Source of the DNA: Alloprevotella tannerae
Lineage (GTDB): Bacteria; Bacteroidota; Bacteroidia; Bacteroidales; Bacteroidaceae
Assembly (NCBI GenBank): GCA_015259125.1
Contig: JABZGR010000036.1
Coordinates: 1 to 18,644, forward strand
Reading direction: 5' to 3'
Length of the DNA stretch: 18,644 nucleotides
Shown: in pieces, positions 5,753-13,022 of the stretch
Numbering within the stretch: the first letter of the stretch is position 1
Layout of the letters: every line of letters starts with the position of its first letter
Notes under the pieces: model-generated
The model's input: the letters and a program-made list of their open reading frames with translations, nothing else
Told to the model about the DNA's origin: nothing
Database searches by the model: none
Translations under genes and position numbers: made by a program

Positions 5753-7789
5753 ATGGATAAGAATACGTTTGATATATTGTATAAAGACACGATTGAGAGT
5801 TTGCGCGCCCATCGTTTGCTGGACGCTCTCAACGCCTTGTCGGGCTTGATACCGGAAAGCGAAGAACTCGCTGTGACGAGAGAGGATTATATCCGCTTAC
5901 TGGACTATTTTAAGCAAGGATTGCCGGATCCTGATCGCGAAACGCTGTTTTTACAATTCATAAACAAGGCTTTTTTGCTCTCAGATAAGGCTAAGTATGA
6001 TTTTCTTAAAACGCAGCTTGGCACTTGCTTTAACCGCTTGTATACCTTGCGGGAAACGGATGAGTTTTATCAGATAGCAGCTTCTGCGCCTTATGATCGA
6101 GGTACATACGAACAAGTTTCGGCTCGATTAAAAGACGAGACGCTTGCGGAGGCACAAAAGCAAATTATCTTAAGTGCGCTTACTTTGTCTGTCGTTTATT
6201 TGTTTGATGCCTACAAGATCCAACTCTTGTTGGAAAATGTCACGAGTTCCGTGCTCAAAATACGCGCCCGCGCATTGTCCGGCCTTGTATTGGGCTGCAT
6301 TTTACACTATGACAGACTTAGCAGACACGCCGATCTGACAGCGCGCCTGCAGCTGCTTGCCGATGTCCCTGATTTTTGCAGCGATTTGCTGACGATGCAA
6401 TTGCAATTGATGCGTACAGCGTGGACCAAAAAGGATGAAAGCAAGTTGCGCGATGAGATTATGCCTGACATATATCGTGCTGCAAGCAAGATGACTCAGG
6501 GAAAGGATTTGGATTTTACGAATCCTGATGAGTTAGCCAACTTGGACTTAAATCCGGCTTGGGCTTCAGATGAAGAAGTAGACAATATAGGAAAAAAAAT
6601 GCAAGCCTTGGCGGATATGCGTGAGCAGGGCGTTGATACATTCTATACAACCTTTGCGCAAATCAGTAAGACGCACGTTTTTTTCAGTGACATAAAGAAT
6701 TGGTTCACGCCCTTTTCGCTCCGACATTCCGTCTTTGGCGACCGAGGTGAGTCTTTGTCGGACCTGAGTGGGCTTTTTGAGATGCATGCGGCAGGCGATA
6801 CGGAAAAATTCGGAATGTTTCTGATGATAGATCAATTGTCTTCAGGCCAATTGGACGGTATAAAGCAGAATATCAGGCAAATCAACGAGCAGCAAGCAGC
6901 CTTGCAGGACAAAATACATCAAACTGATGCTGTACAAACAATAGCAGAAGAGATTCGTTTTTGTATGCAAGATCTCTATCGTTTCTTTTCTTTATACCGT
7001 TATCGCGATAAAGATGCTAATCCGTTTGCTTCGTTCTTGTCGATGGTCGATTTGCCGCTCTTTAAGCCCATCTTGCAAACCAAAGAAGCTTTAGTGCTTT
7101 TGGGTAATTATGCCTTTCGTGAGCAGGAATGGACTTTAGCCGTCTCTTTATTCCAAAAGTTGGACGCTACAATGCAGGGGCCTGAGATTTTAGAGAAGTC
7201 AGGCTATTGCTGTCAACAATTGAAAGAGTGGGATAGAGCGATTATATATTATGAAAGGGCTAACTTGATGCGTCCTGATTCAGCTTGGACGCTCCGCCAA
7301 TTGTCTGTCGTTTGCGTGCAAGCCGCTCAATATGATAAAGCCTTGAAAGTCTTCAAGCAATTAGAAATGCTAGAGCCGGAAAATGCCAACATCTTATTGC
7401 GTTATGGCGAATGCTTGATTCTTGCCGGAGAGTCGGAGGCAGCATTTGAGAAGCTGTTTAAGAGCGATTACCTTCATTCTGATGCGCGTTCGACTAAGGC
7501 TTTGGCTTGGTGCTCAATGTTGGCCGAGAAATATGAACAGGCGGAGAAGTATTATAAGAAGTTGATTGATAAAGAAGAGGCGCAGGCTGTAGATTATCAG
7601 AATGCTGCGCACAATGCTTGGTTGCTGGGCCTTTTGAATGAAGCGCTGGCACGCTATCGAGCTTGTTTGCGGTTGCGAAAAATGGACTTTGCGCCTGCTG
7701 ATTTTTTTGTAGAAGACGTAGAATTTTTAAATAAGCGAGGAAAAACCAATGATGACATTCAACAAATGCGCGATGCGCTCAATTCATAA
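5753..7789 (+). CDS. Large TPR-repeat protein, hypothetical
   Basis: A 678-residue protein with no signal peptide and no transmembrane segment, so probably cytoplasmic. The first 430 residues are mainly helical and match no domain I recognise; a likely coiled-coil stretch runs at about 366-395 (QNIRQINEQQAALQDKIHQ). Residues about 445-645 form tandem tetratricopeptide repeats with the usual pattern, for example ALVLLGNYAFREQEWTLAVSLF, KSGYCCQQLKEWDRAIIYYERA and ALAWCSMLAEKYEQAEKYYKK. TPR arrays bind protein partners, and no catalytic motif is visible. It follows the lipoprotein gene by 69 bases and overlaps the hydrolase gene by 41 bases, so it is probably co-translated with it. The function is unknown. 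Confidence 0.88.
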   Translation: MDKNTFDILYKDTIESLRAHRLLDALNALSGLIPESEELAVTREDYIRLLDYFKQGLPDPDRETLFLQFINKAFLLSDKAKYDFLKTQLGTCFNRLYTLRETDEFYQIAASAPYDRGTYEQVSARLKDETLAEAQKQIILSALTLSVVYLFDAYKIQLLLENVTSSVLKIRARALSGLVLGCILHYDRLSRHADLTARLQLLADVPDFCSDLLTMQLQLMRTAWTKKDESKLRDEIMPDIYRAASKMTQGKDLDFTNPDELANLDLNPAWASDEEVDNIGKKMQALADMREQGVDTFYTTFAQISKTHVFFSDIKNWFTPFSLRHSVFGDRGESLSDLSGLFEMHAAGDTEKFGMFLMIDQLSSGQLDGIKQNIRQINEQQAALQDKIHQTDAVQTIAEEIRFCMQDLYRFFSLYRYRDKDANPFASFLSMVDLPLFKPILQTKEALVLLGNYAFREQEWTLAVSLFQKLDATMQGPEILEKSGYCCQQLKEWDRAIIYYERANLMRPDSAWTLRQLSVVCVQAAQYDKALKVFKQLEMLEPENANILLRYGECLILAGESEAAFEKLFKSDYLHSDARSTKALAWCSMLAEKYEQAEKYYKKLIDKEEAQAVDYQNAAHNAWLLGLLNEALARYRACLRLRKMDFAPADFFVEDVEFLNKRGKTNDDIQQMRDALNS

Positions 7790-9092
7790 ATTGATTCGAG
7801 TCTTTTTCTTTTTGACTTTATTTGCTGCTCTCCCGGGATGGCTTAAAGCGCAACAAACAGAATTGAGGAATGCCTTTATGCTTTCTATTCGAGGAGAGCA
7901 TGCTGTTTTTCCGGATCAAATCTTAAAGCTTAAGAATATAGAAGGTAAGCGAAAACAGGTTTGGGAGGCTTGGCGAGCAGCCAATCATCTTATACAAGAA
8001 GATAAACTGCCGACAATAGATACGTTGAATGCACAACACGTAAATGCATGGGTTTTGCCGGATTCCTTGGAACCCGCTGCGCGCTTGAATTATTATTTCG
8101 GTCGAAAAGGTGATGCGGAGCAGTATCCGTTGTTCTTATATTTGCACGGTTCCGGACCTCGTGACCAAGAATTTCAGACGGGGCTACTATTGGCTAAACG
8201 TTTTGCGGATGCACCCAGTGTTTATTTTATTCCGCAGATACCTCAGGAAGGTAAATGGTATAGATGGTGGCAGCGTAGTAAGCAGTGGGCTTTTGAAAAG
8301 CTGCTACGACAATGGCTACTTTCAGCTTCTGCTGATCCTAACCGTCTTTATGTCTTCGGTATTTCTGAAGGCGGATATGGTAGTCAGCGTTTGGCCTCGT
8401 TTTATGCTGATTATTGGGCCGCAGCAGGGCCGATGGCAGGTGGCGAACCTTTGAAAAATGCACCCATAGAAAACTTGCGAAATACGCCTTTCTCTCTCTT
8501 GACGGGTGCATTGGACAAGGGCTTTTATCGCAATAAACTTACAGCTTATACGAAAGCAGCTTTGGAGCAGACGAAGTTTGAATATCGTGTAGAATTGTTA
8601 CCGGGTTATGGTCATCATATTGATTATAGTTTGACAACGCCTTGGTTAGCACAATATAAAAGAAATCCGACCCCGCTACACATCAGTTGGGAAGATTTTG
8701 AAATGGATGGACGCTACCGTCGAGGTTTCTCTAATCTTGTCGTCTTGGAAAGGCCGGACACACAAGGGCGCACGTATTACGATGAAGTCATAAGCAATAA
8801 TACGATAGATTTGTCTGTACATAATGTGACATATACTACAATTGAGAAAGATACGATTTGGGGGATTGATCTAAAGTTTCAAAAGCATTTTACTCCTGCG
8901 ACAAGCGGTAAAATCAGGATATATTTAAGCGAAAACCAAATAGACTTGAAGCGTCCTGTACATATCCTCGTAAATGGCCAAGAGAAATTTAATGGACGAT
9001 TGCGGCCCTCTCTTAAAGCTATGGCTGAAAGTTTGTCTGTTTTTTATGATCCGGAGCGGATTTTCTCCGTCTATGTGGACATAACAATTTAA
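7749..9092 (+). CDS. Secreted alpha/beta-hydrolase (prolyl-oligopeptidase-like)
   Basis: A 447-residue exported hydrolase. The signal peptide spans roughly residues 1-35 (hydrophobic LIRVFFFLTLFAALPGWL, then KAQQ). The alpha/beta-hydrolase core shows the oxyanion-hole segment FLYLHGSGPRD (129-139), the nucleophile elbow GISEGGYG (204-211, S206), a probable acid at D256 (ALDKGFY) and a histidine at GHH (289-290). The last 145 residues look beta-rich and may be an accessory domain. GCGAGG eight bases before the ATG at 7749 supports that start, which overlaps the TPR gene by 41 bases. The next in-frame ATG (7773) would also leave a good signal peptide. The substrate may be a peptide or ester and is not resolvable here. 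Confidence 0.87.
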   Translation: MMTFNKCAMRSIHKLIRVFFFLTLFAALPGWLKAQQTELRNAFMLSIRGEHAVFPDQILKLKNIEGKRKQVWEAWRAANHLIQEDKLPTIDTLNAQHVNAWVLPDSLEPAARLNYYFGRKGDAEQYPLFLYLHGSGPRDQEFQTGLLLAKRFADAPSVYFIPQIPQEGKWYRWWQRSKQWAFEKLLRQWLLSASADPNRLYVFGISEGGYGSQRLASFYADYWAAAGPMAGGEPLKNAPIENLRNTPFSLLTGALDKGFYRNKLTAYTKAALEQTKFEYRVELLPGYGHHIDYSLTTPWLAQYKRNPTPLHISWEDFEMDGRYRRGFSNLVVLERPDTQGRTYYDEVISNNTIDLSVHNVTYTTIEKDTIWGIDLKFQKHFTPATSGKIRIYLSENQIDLKRPVHILVNGQEKFNGRLRPSLKAMAESLSVFYDPERIFSVYVDITI

Positions 9093-9120
9093 TGCGTAAT
9101 ACGAAATATATAAAGCCGTT

Positions 9121-9453
9121 ATGATTATCGATTTTAAGGAAATAGAAGAGCAAATCCTGCCTTCTTTCAAAGGTGGGGAAAAGGAAATGCAGGCACGCAT
9201 TTTCTCTGATGATAAGGCGAAGATTATGTGCAATCGCTTGCAGCCGGGGGCGTCTATAGGCTATCATAAGCATGAGCAAAACAGTGAGATTATTTATTTG
9301 CTCAAAGGTGAGGCTACGGTTTGTTATGATGGTCAGGAGACAAAGCTCTTACCCGGACAAGTACATTATTGTCCGATGGGACATAGTCATAGCCTTATGA
9401 ACAAAACAAAAGAGGAACTACAGTTTTTTGCCGTAGTTCCTGAACATCATTGA
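9121..9453 (+). CDS. Small cupin-domain protein
   Basis: A 110-residue single-domain cupin, cytoplasmic. Cupin motif 1 is GYHKHEQNSEIIYLLKGE (47-64), supplying metal ligands H49, H51 and E56. Motif 2 is PGQVHYCPMGHSHSLMN (78-94), supplying H90. All four canonical metal-binding positions are therefore present. Small cupins of this type include isomerases, dioxygenases and ligand-binding proteins, so the activity is open. It lies 28 bases after the hydrolase gene without a visible promoter and appears to be the last gene of the operon. Its 3' end is convergent with hflX. Confidence 0.88.
   Translation: MIIDFKEIEEQILPSFKGGEKEMQARIFSDDKAKIMCNRLQPGASIGYHKHEQNSEIIYLLKGEATVCYDGQETKLLPGQVHYCPMGHSHSLMNKTKEELQFFAVVPEHH
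9413..9441 (-). terminator. Hairpin at the convergent cupin/hflX ends
   Basis: AGGAACTAC (9413-9421) and GTAGTTCCT (9433-9441) form 9-bp perfect arms with an 11-base loop, inside the 3' end of the cupin gene. On the minus strand it lies about 35 bases after the hflX stop and is followed by CTTTTGTTTTG, which is T-rich enough to terminate hflX. Confidence 0.4.
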
Positions 9454-9475
9454 GCTGTCTGCGTTTGAAACAGCT
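9453..9475 (+). terminator. Weak hairpin after the cupin stop codon
   Basis: AGCTGT (9453-9458) pairs with ACAGCT (9470-9475), and TTATT follows on the plus strand. It fills the 22-base space between the two convergent stop codons. The stem is only 6 bp, so termination would be modest. Confidence 0.35.
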
Positions 9476-10741
9476 TTATTCCGGTTGTCCTTCTTGATCG
9501 TAATGCTGATATAGGAAGTCGTTGTAAGGATATTTCTGCACGTGTAGTTCTCTTACTTTCTGATAGAGCAATTCTCGGAGTTGCTCTATATTTGTTTTTT
9601 CTCGTGCAGAGATGAAAATACAATTTTCTTGCATCTTCGCCATATAGGTTTGCCGTAGCTCGGCGAGGGATATATTCTCTTTTTGTTTGGGCGTAAGGTC
9701 GTCTGCCTCTTTTTCTACCCAACGATAAGCGTCAATCTTGTTGAACACAAGAATAGTGGGGCGTCCGGAAGTTCCCAACTCTGCTAAAGTTTTCTCGACA
9801 ACTTGAATTTGCTCTTCAAAGTCAGGGTGAGAGATATCTACAACGTGTAGGAGTAAATCTGCTTCTCTCACCTCGTCTAAAGTACTCTTAAATGAATCAA
9901 CAAGATCGGTTGGAATCTTTCTTATAAAACCCACCGTATCCGTTAATAAGAATGGCAGATTATCTATGACTACTTTGCGCACGGTGGTATCCAATGTGGC
10001 GAAAAGTTTGTTTTCGGCAAAGACTTCAGACTTCGACATCAGATTAAGCAACGTAGATTTTCCCACGTTAGTATAACCCACTAAAGCTACACGAATCATT
10101 TTACCGCGGTTGCCACGTTGCGTCTTCTTCTGTCGATCAATATCAGCCAATCTTTGCTTGAGTAGAGCCATTCGGTTTAAGATGATGCGGCGGTCCATTT
10201 CCAACTGTGTCTCACCGGGGCCGCGCAAACCTACAGAACCTTTTCCTCCTCCGGAGCCGGAACCACCACCTTGTCGCTCCAAGTGTGTCCACATACGTTG
10301 CAGACGTGGCAACATATATTTATATTGTGCCAGTTCTACTTGCGTCTTGGCATTAGCCGTTTGTGCGCGCATGGCGAAGATGTCAAGAATCAGATTTGTG
10401 CGATCTACAACGCGTACGTTAACTTCCTTTTCTATATTGCGGAGCTGCTTGGCTGAAAGCTCATCGTCGAAAATCACTAAGTCTATTGCTCTTTCAGCCT
10501 CCTCTTCGGCGATGATATAATCGCGTATCTCCTCAATCTTTCCTTTACCAACATAAGTGACCGAGCTTGGTCCGTCTAATCTTTGTGTGAAGCGTTTGGC
10601 AGTTGTTGCGCCTGCCGTTTCGGCCAAAAACTCTAATTCGTCCAGATATTCCTTTGTCTTACGCTCGTCTTGTGTCTTTGTAATTAGTGCGACAAGTACG
10701 GCGCGCTCATTTTCTTTCCTTATTGTATTCCGTTCTTCCAT
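9476..10741 (-). CDS. hflX: GTPase HflX
   Basis: A 421-residue ribosome-associated GTPase of the Obg-HflX superfamily; characterised HflX proteins split or rescue stalled 70S ribosomes under stress. The N-terminal HflX domain carries RLDGPSSVTYVGKGKIEEI (54-72). The family's glycine-rich loop is at 158-168, followed by the signature GLRGPGETQLEMDRR (171-185). The G domain has G1 GYTNVGKST (222-230), G3 DTVG (268-271), G4 NKID (334-337) and G5 SAR (378-380). The frame is open to an ATG at 10849, but those 36 extra residues cover the promoter. The ATG at 10741 gives the family-like start MEERNTIRKENERAVLVAL. From the promoter position the mRNA appears to have almost no leader. Confidence 0.96.
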   Translation of the reverse strand: MEERNTIRKENERAVLVALITKTQDERKTKEYLDELEFLAETAGATTAKRFTQRLDGPSSVTYVGKGKIEEIRDYIIAEEEAERAIDLVIFDDELSAKQLRNIEKEVNVRVVDRTNLILDIFAMRAQTANAKTQVELAQYKYMLPRLQRMWTHLERQGGGSGSGGGKGSVGLRGPGETQLEMDRRIILNRMALLKQRLADIDRQKKTQRGNRGKMIRVALVGYTNVGKSTLLNLMSKSEVFAENKLFATLDTTVRKVVIDNLPFLLTDTVGFIRKIPTDLVDSFKSTLDEVREADLLLHVVDISHPDFEEQIQVVEKTLAELGTSGRPTILVFNKIDAYRWVEKEADDLTPKQKENISLAELRQTYMAKMQENCIFISAREKTNIEQLRELLYQKVRELHVQKYPYNDFLYQHYDQEGQPE

Positions 10742-10750
10742 AATCGTGTA

Positions 10751-10781
10751 CAAAGTTACGGTTTGACTTTTATAGGGCAAA
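10751..10781 (-). promoter_or_regulatory. hflX promoter, nearly leaderless
   Basis: On the minus strand, TTTG (10781-10778), a 19-base spacer and TAACTTTG (10758-10751) match the Bacteroidetes consensus exactly. Only nine bases separate the -7 element from the ATG at 10741. A start site at the usual distance leaves a leader of about 2-5 bases and no room for a ribosome binding site. This promoter also decides the start codon. Confidence 0.8.
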
Positions 10782-10931
10782 TAAAAACTTCTTGAAAATC
10801 TTATACGTATGAGAACATTGCACAAATCCAGCTCACCAATACCGAACAAGTTTCCTTGTATTTTTTTGAGTATTAGATGTGTTTTTCAGCTTGAAGATTA
10901 GTCCCCTTAACCCGTTCCTCAAGGTCACTTG

Positions 10932-10944
10932 CCCTCCTGGAGGG
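10932..10944. repeat. Short GC-rich palindrome beyond the transposase remnant
   Basis: CCCTCC-T-GGAGGG lies 13 bases past the stop codon of the minus-strand transposase fragment. It may be part of the old IS end or a transcription stop. The rest of 10782-10956 has no gene; the open frame upstream of hflX there is not credible. Confidence 0.35.
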
Positions 10945-10956
10945 GTCGTTTTGCGC

Positions 10957-11250
10957 CTATTTGGCACCTTGAAGCACAAGAATCCCTGGCATACGCTTGA
11001 GATTGTAGGCCATAGCTACAAGGATATTCCGGGTATGTATCTTGGCTAACCCTCGATAGCGACATCGTCCGCCACAGAACCATCGTCGAATACTACCGAA
11101 AGTACGTTCTATCAAGCCGCGCGTCTTACTGGTCATCCGATTGAATCGTTTCTGACTTTCACGCAGGACTTGACCCCGATGAGCCTTGAGCATAATCCCA
11201 TCTATCAAACCCTGATGAGCCAAATACTCCGAATTCTTCTTGCTACAAGG
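10957..11250 (-). pseudogene. IS5-family transposase, C-terminal remnant
   Basis: The minus-strand frame is open from 11250 to the stop at 10957, about 97 residues, with a TAG just upstream (11251-11253). It reads CSKKNSEYLAHQGLIDGIM, then RFNRMTSKTRGLIERTFGS, then CRYRGLAKIHTRNILVAMAYNL. This is the end of an IS5-type DDE transposase: SKKNxEYL-xx-GL-DGIM, the ERTFG block carrying the third catalytic acid (E), and the RYRGLAK segment. The first two catalytic acids and roughly the first two thirds of a typical protein are missing. The only start-like codon is a TTG (11223), so no functional product is expected. It indicates an old insertion next to hflX. Terminal inverted repeats are not recognisable. 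Confidence 0.85.
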
Positions 11251-11256
11251 CTATAA

Positions 11257-11442
11257 AGAAGCCCATTTTTCTTGCGTATTTCAGATTTTCTTTGTGTCTT
11301 TATGTCTATGAAAGAGCAAGTTACATGCTTTGACAATTTCATCGTCAACGTATTAGGTGCCATTGCTGCCTATTGTCTGTTTCCAAAGAAGCCGTGCATC
11401 AATGTGCAAAGGACCATTGATACACAGCTTGCTTTGTTCTGA
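11257..11442 (+). pseudogene. Short ORF, possibly the tail of a second transposase
   Basis: A plus-strand frame is open from 11257 to the TGA at 11440-11442. An internal ATG at 11302 would give 46 residues: MSMKEQVTCFDNFIVNVLGA, then IAAYCLFPKKPCINVQRT and IDTQLALF. The hydrophobic IVNVLGAIAAYCLF followed by PKKP recalls, from memory only, the C-terminal tails of some Bacteroidetes IS transposases. It begins where the IS5-type fragment on the other strand breaks off. I see no credible ribosome binding site. It could instead be a genuine small hydrophobic protein. Confidence 0.4.
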
Positions 11443-11496
11443 ATTCGTCGAACTCACGTTATTATACCAGACTATAAAATGCAAAATGCAAAAGAG

Positions 11497-11514
11497 TAAG
11501 TGTTCAAACACTTA
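11497..11514. repeat. Palindrome TAAGTGTT-CA-AACACTTA
   Basis: Perfect 8-bp arms separated by two bases lie in the gene-free stretch 11443-11729. It is too compact for a good RNA hairpin but could be a protein-binding site or the remnant of an IS end. No adjacent gene explains it. Confidence 0.4.
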
Positions 11515-11597
11515 GAAAAATCGCATTGTACACTAAGTCTTGACTTCAACCTTTAACAAATGCGTGATCCACTCGCAGTTGTACAATTCTCCCTCCA

Positions 11598-11643
11598 CGT
11601 GCGTACGAGTGTCCCTCCGTGAGGGGACAAACGTACGCTCACG
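11598..11643. repeat. Structured intergenic hairpin related to the 4.6-kb palindrome
   Basis: GCGTACG (11601-11607) pairs with CGTACGC (11632-11638), extended outward by CGT/ACG after a two-base bulge. Inside, GTCC-CTC (11611-11617) pairs with GAG-GGAC (11621-11628, one extra G) around the loop CGT. The right half reads GAGGGGACAAACGTAC, ten bases, then GTACA. The 4.6-kb palindrome reads GAGGGGAAGAACGTAC, ten bases, then GTACA. This suggests one repeat family with diverged stems. Nothing else is recognisable in 11515-11729. Confidence 0.55.
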
Positions 11644-11729
11644 AAAGTACATTATGCCAAATGCGTCTTTAGAAAAGTATTTATAATCACGAGGAATCGT
11701 TTACAAGACTAAAAAAACGCATTAAAGGC

Positions 11730-11760
11730 TTTGGCTATTTTTTGTTTAAGCGTAACTTTG
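11730..11760 (+). promoter_or_regulatory. Promoter of the lysE-like / prfC operon, nearly leaderless
   Basis: TTTG (11730-11733), a 19-base spacer and TAACTTTG (11753-11760) match the consensus exactly; the -7 element is identical to that of hflX. The ATG at 11769 begins nine bases after the last G, so the transcript would carry only about 2-5 untranslated bases. Confidence 0.8.
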
Positions 11761-11768
11761 CAAGCGAA

Positions 11769-12434
11769 ATGGGCGTCTTCGCAGAATATATCAGTACTTT
11801 TCAACTTTTTCTCAAAGGTTTAATCATTGGCATCATAGCTTCTGCTCCAATGGGGCCGGTAGGTATACTCTGCATCCAACGAACCTTACAGAAAGGGCGG
11901 TCTTATGGTATTGTGACAGGTGCCGGTGCTGCATTAAGCGATCTCTTTTATGCACTTATCACTGGTGCCGGAATGAGTATTGTAATCGACTTTATCGATA
12001 ATGAACGCAACGTCTTTTGGCTTAAACTGGTAGGAAGCGTTATGCTCTTCATCTTTGGCATTTGGACGTTCTTGTCTGACCCGCGTAAAAGCTTTCGCCC
12101 CGTCTCACACAATAAAGGAACGTTGCTTCACAATTTCATCACCTCTTTCTTTGTCACTGTCTCCAATCCGCTCATCATTTTCCTCTTCTTAGCCTCTTTT
12201 AATATGCTGACATTCGTAGTGCCCAATAATGTTTTCGGGTCGATTGTCGGCTATGTATCCATTTTAGTTGGTGCTATGATATGGTGGTGGGGCCTGACTT
12301 ACGTTATTGTTAAGATGAGAAAAAACTTTGGTCTGCATGGCATCAAAAGGCTTAATCATACGATAGGAACCATCGTTGTGATCATCTCTATTGCTTACGC
12401 CATTATGACACTGCTTCACTTGTCGCTCTATTGA
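11769..12434 (+). CDS. LysE-family transporter
   Basis: A 221-residue inner-membrane protein with about six hydrophobic helices (roughly 14-36, 45-72, 85-103, 122-146, 157-182 and 200-218). The family motif SAPMGPVGILCIQRTLQKG (25-43) sits at the end of the first helix as in LysE/RhtB exporters, and SNPLIIFLF (132-140) matches the second conserved segment. Characterised members export amino acids or related small solutes; the substrate here is unknown. A TTG at 11742 would add nine residues but lies inside the promoter, so the ATG at 11769 is chosen. It is the first gene of a likely four-gene operon with the DUF4924 gene, rfbD and prfC, and the gap to the next gene is 41 bases. Confidence 0.9.
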   Translation: MGVFAEYISTFQLFLKGLIIGIIASAPMGPVGILCIQRTLQKGRSYGIVTGAGAALSDLFYALITGAGMSIVIDFIDNERNVFWLKLVGSVMLFIFGIWTFLSDPRKSFRPVSHNKGTLLHNFITSFFVTVSNPLIIFLFLASFNMLTFVVPNNVFGSIVGYVSILVGAMIWWWGLTYVIVKMRKNFGLHGIKRLNHTIGTIVVIISIAYAIMTLLHLSLY

Positions 12435-12475
12435 AGTGAATCGGTATAACGTATCTCTATCTTTAAACTTTTCTT

Positions 12476-13018
12476 ATGATTATTGCAGAACAACTTCGCA
12501 ATTCTAATCGGGCTGAATACCTGCTCTATATGTGGCAGGTAGAAGACCTCATCCGAGCTTATGATTGCGATATAGAACGCATTGAAAAAGAATATCTCTC
12601 TCGTTTTCAGTTAGATGATGAGAAAACAAAAGCTATACGACAGTGGTATGCCGACCTCTGTGAAATGATGCAAGGTGAAGGCTTAACGCAGCAAGGGCAT
12701 TTGCAAATTAACAACAATGTACTTCAAGAACTGACAGAACTTCATGAGCAATTATTGCACTCAGATCACTTCCCATACTATAAAGAAATGTATCATAACG
12801 TACTCCCACACATTGTACGTTTGCGCGCGAAAGGAAGTGAAAAATCAGCACCCGAACTACAGACGTGCTTTGAGGCCCTCTATGGTGCATTACTCTTAAA
12901 GCTACAGCGCAAACCGGTATCAGCTGAAACCACGCAGGCCCTAAAAGATATAACCACCTTACTTGGGCAATTGTCTGACTATTATTTTCAAGATAAGAAA
13001 GAACCTATTTCATTTTAA
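12476..13018 (+). CDS. DUF4924 family protein
   Basis: A 180-residue soluble helical protein with no signal peptide or membrane segment. The N-terminus IIAEQLRNSNRAEYLLYMWQ, the WQVEDLIRAY block and the C-terminal SDYYFQDKKE match the Bacteroidetes-restricted DUF4924 family, which to my knowledge has no assigned function. Charged helices with many Glu and Lys suggest a protein-interaction role, but no catalytic motif is visible. It lies 41 bases after the lysE-like gene and four bases before rfbD, consistent with one mRNA. Identification rests on recognition of the sequence pattern and on context. Confidence 0.85.
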   Translation: MIIAEQLRNSNRAEYLLYMWQVEDLIRAYDCDIERIEKEYLSRFQLDDEKTKAIRQWYADLCEMMQGEGLTQQGHLQINNNVLQELTELHEQLLHSDHFPYYKEMYHNVLPHIVRLRAKGSEKSAPELQTCFEALYGALLLKLQRKPVSAETTQALKDITTLLGQLSDYYFQDKKEPISF

Positions 13019-13022
13019 ACTT

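Noticed and set aside
10110..10520. A 136-residue plus-strand ORF opposite hflX
   Set aside because: It lies wholly antisense to a well-supported gene, and its Cys/Ser/Arg-rich composition is typical of a shadow frame.
10742..10849. Extra 36 N-terminal residues for hflX (start at 10849)
   Set aside because: The extension covers an exact promoter and does not resemble HflX N-termini.
11742..11768. TTG start for the lysE-like gene
   Set aside because: It lies between the -33 and -7 promoter elements, upstream of the expected transcription start.
12963..13022. Upstream TTG start for rfbD
   Set aside because: It would overlap the DUF4924 gene and add 20 residues before the glycine-rich motif; the ATG at 13023 fits the family.
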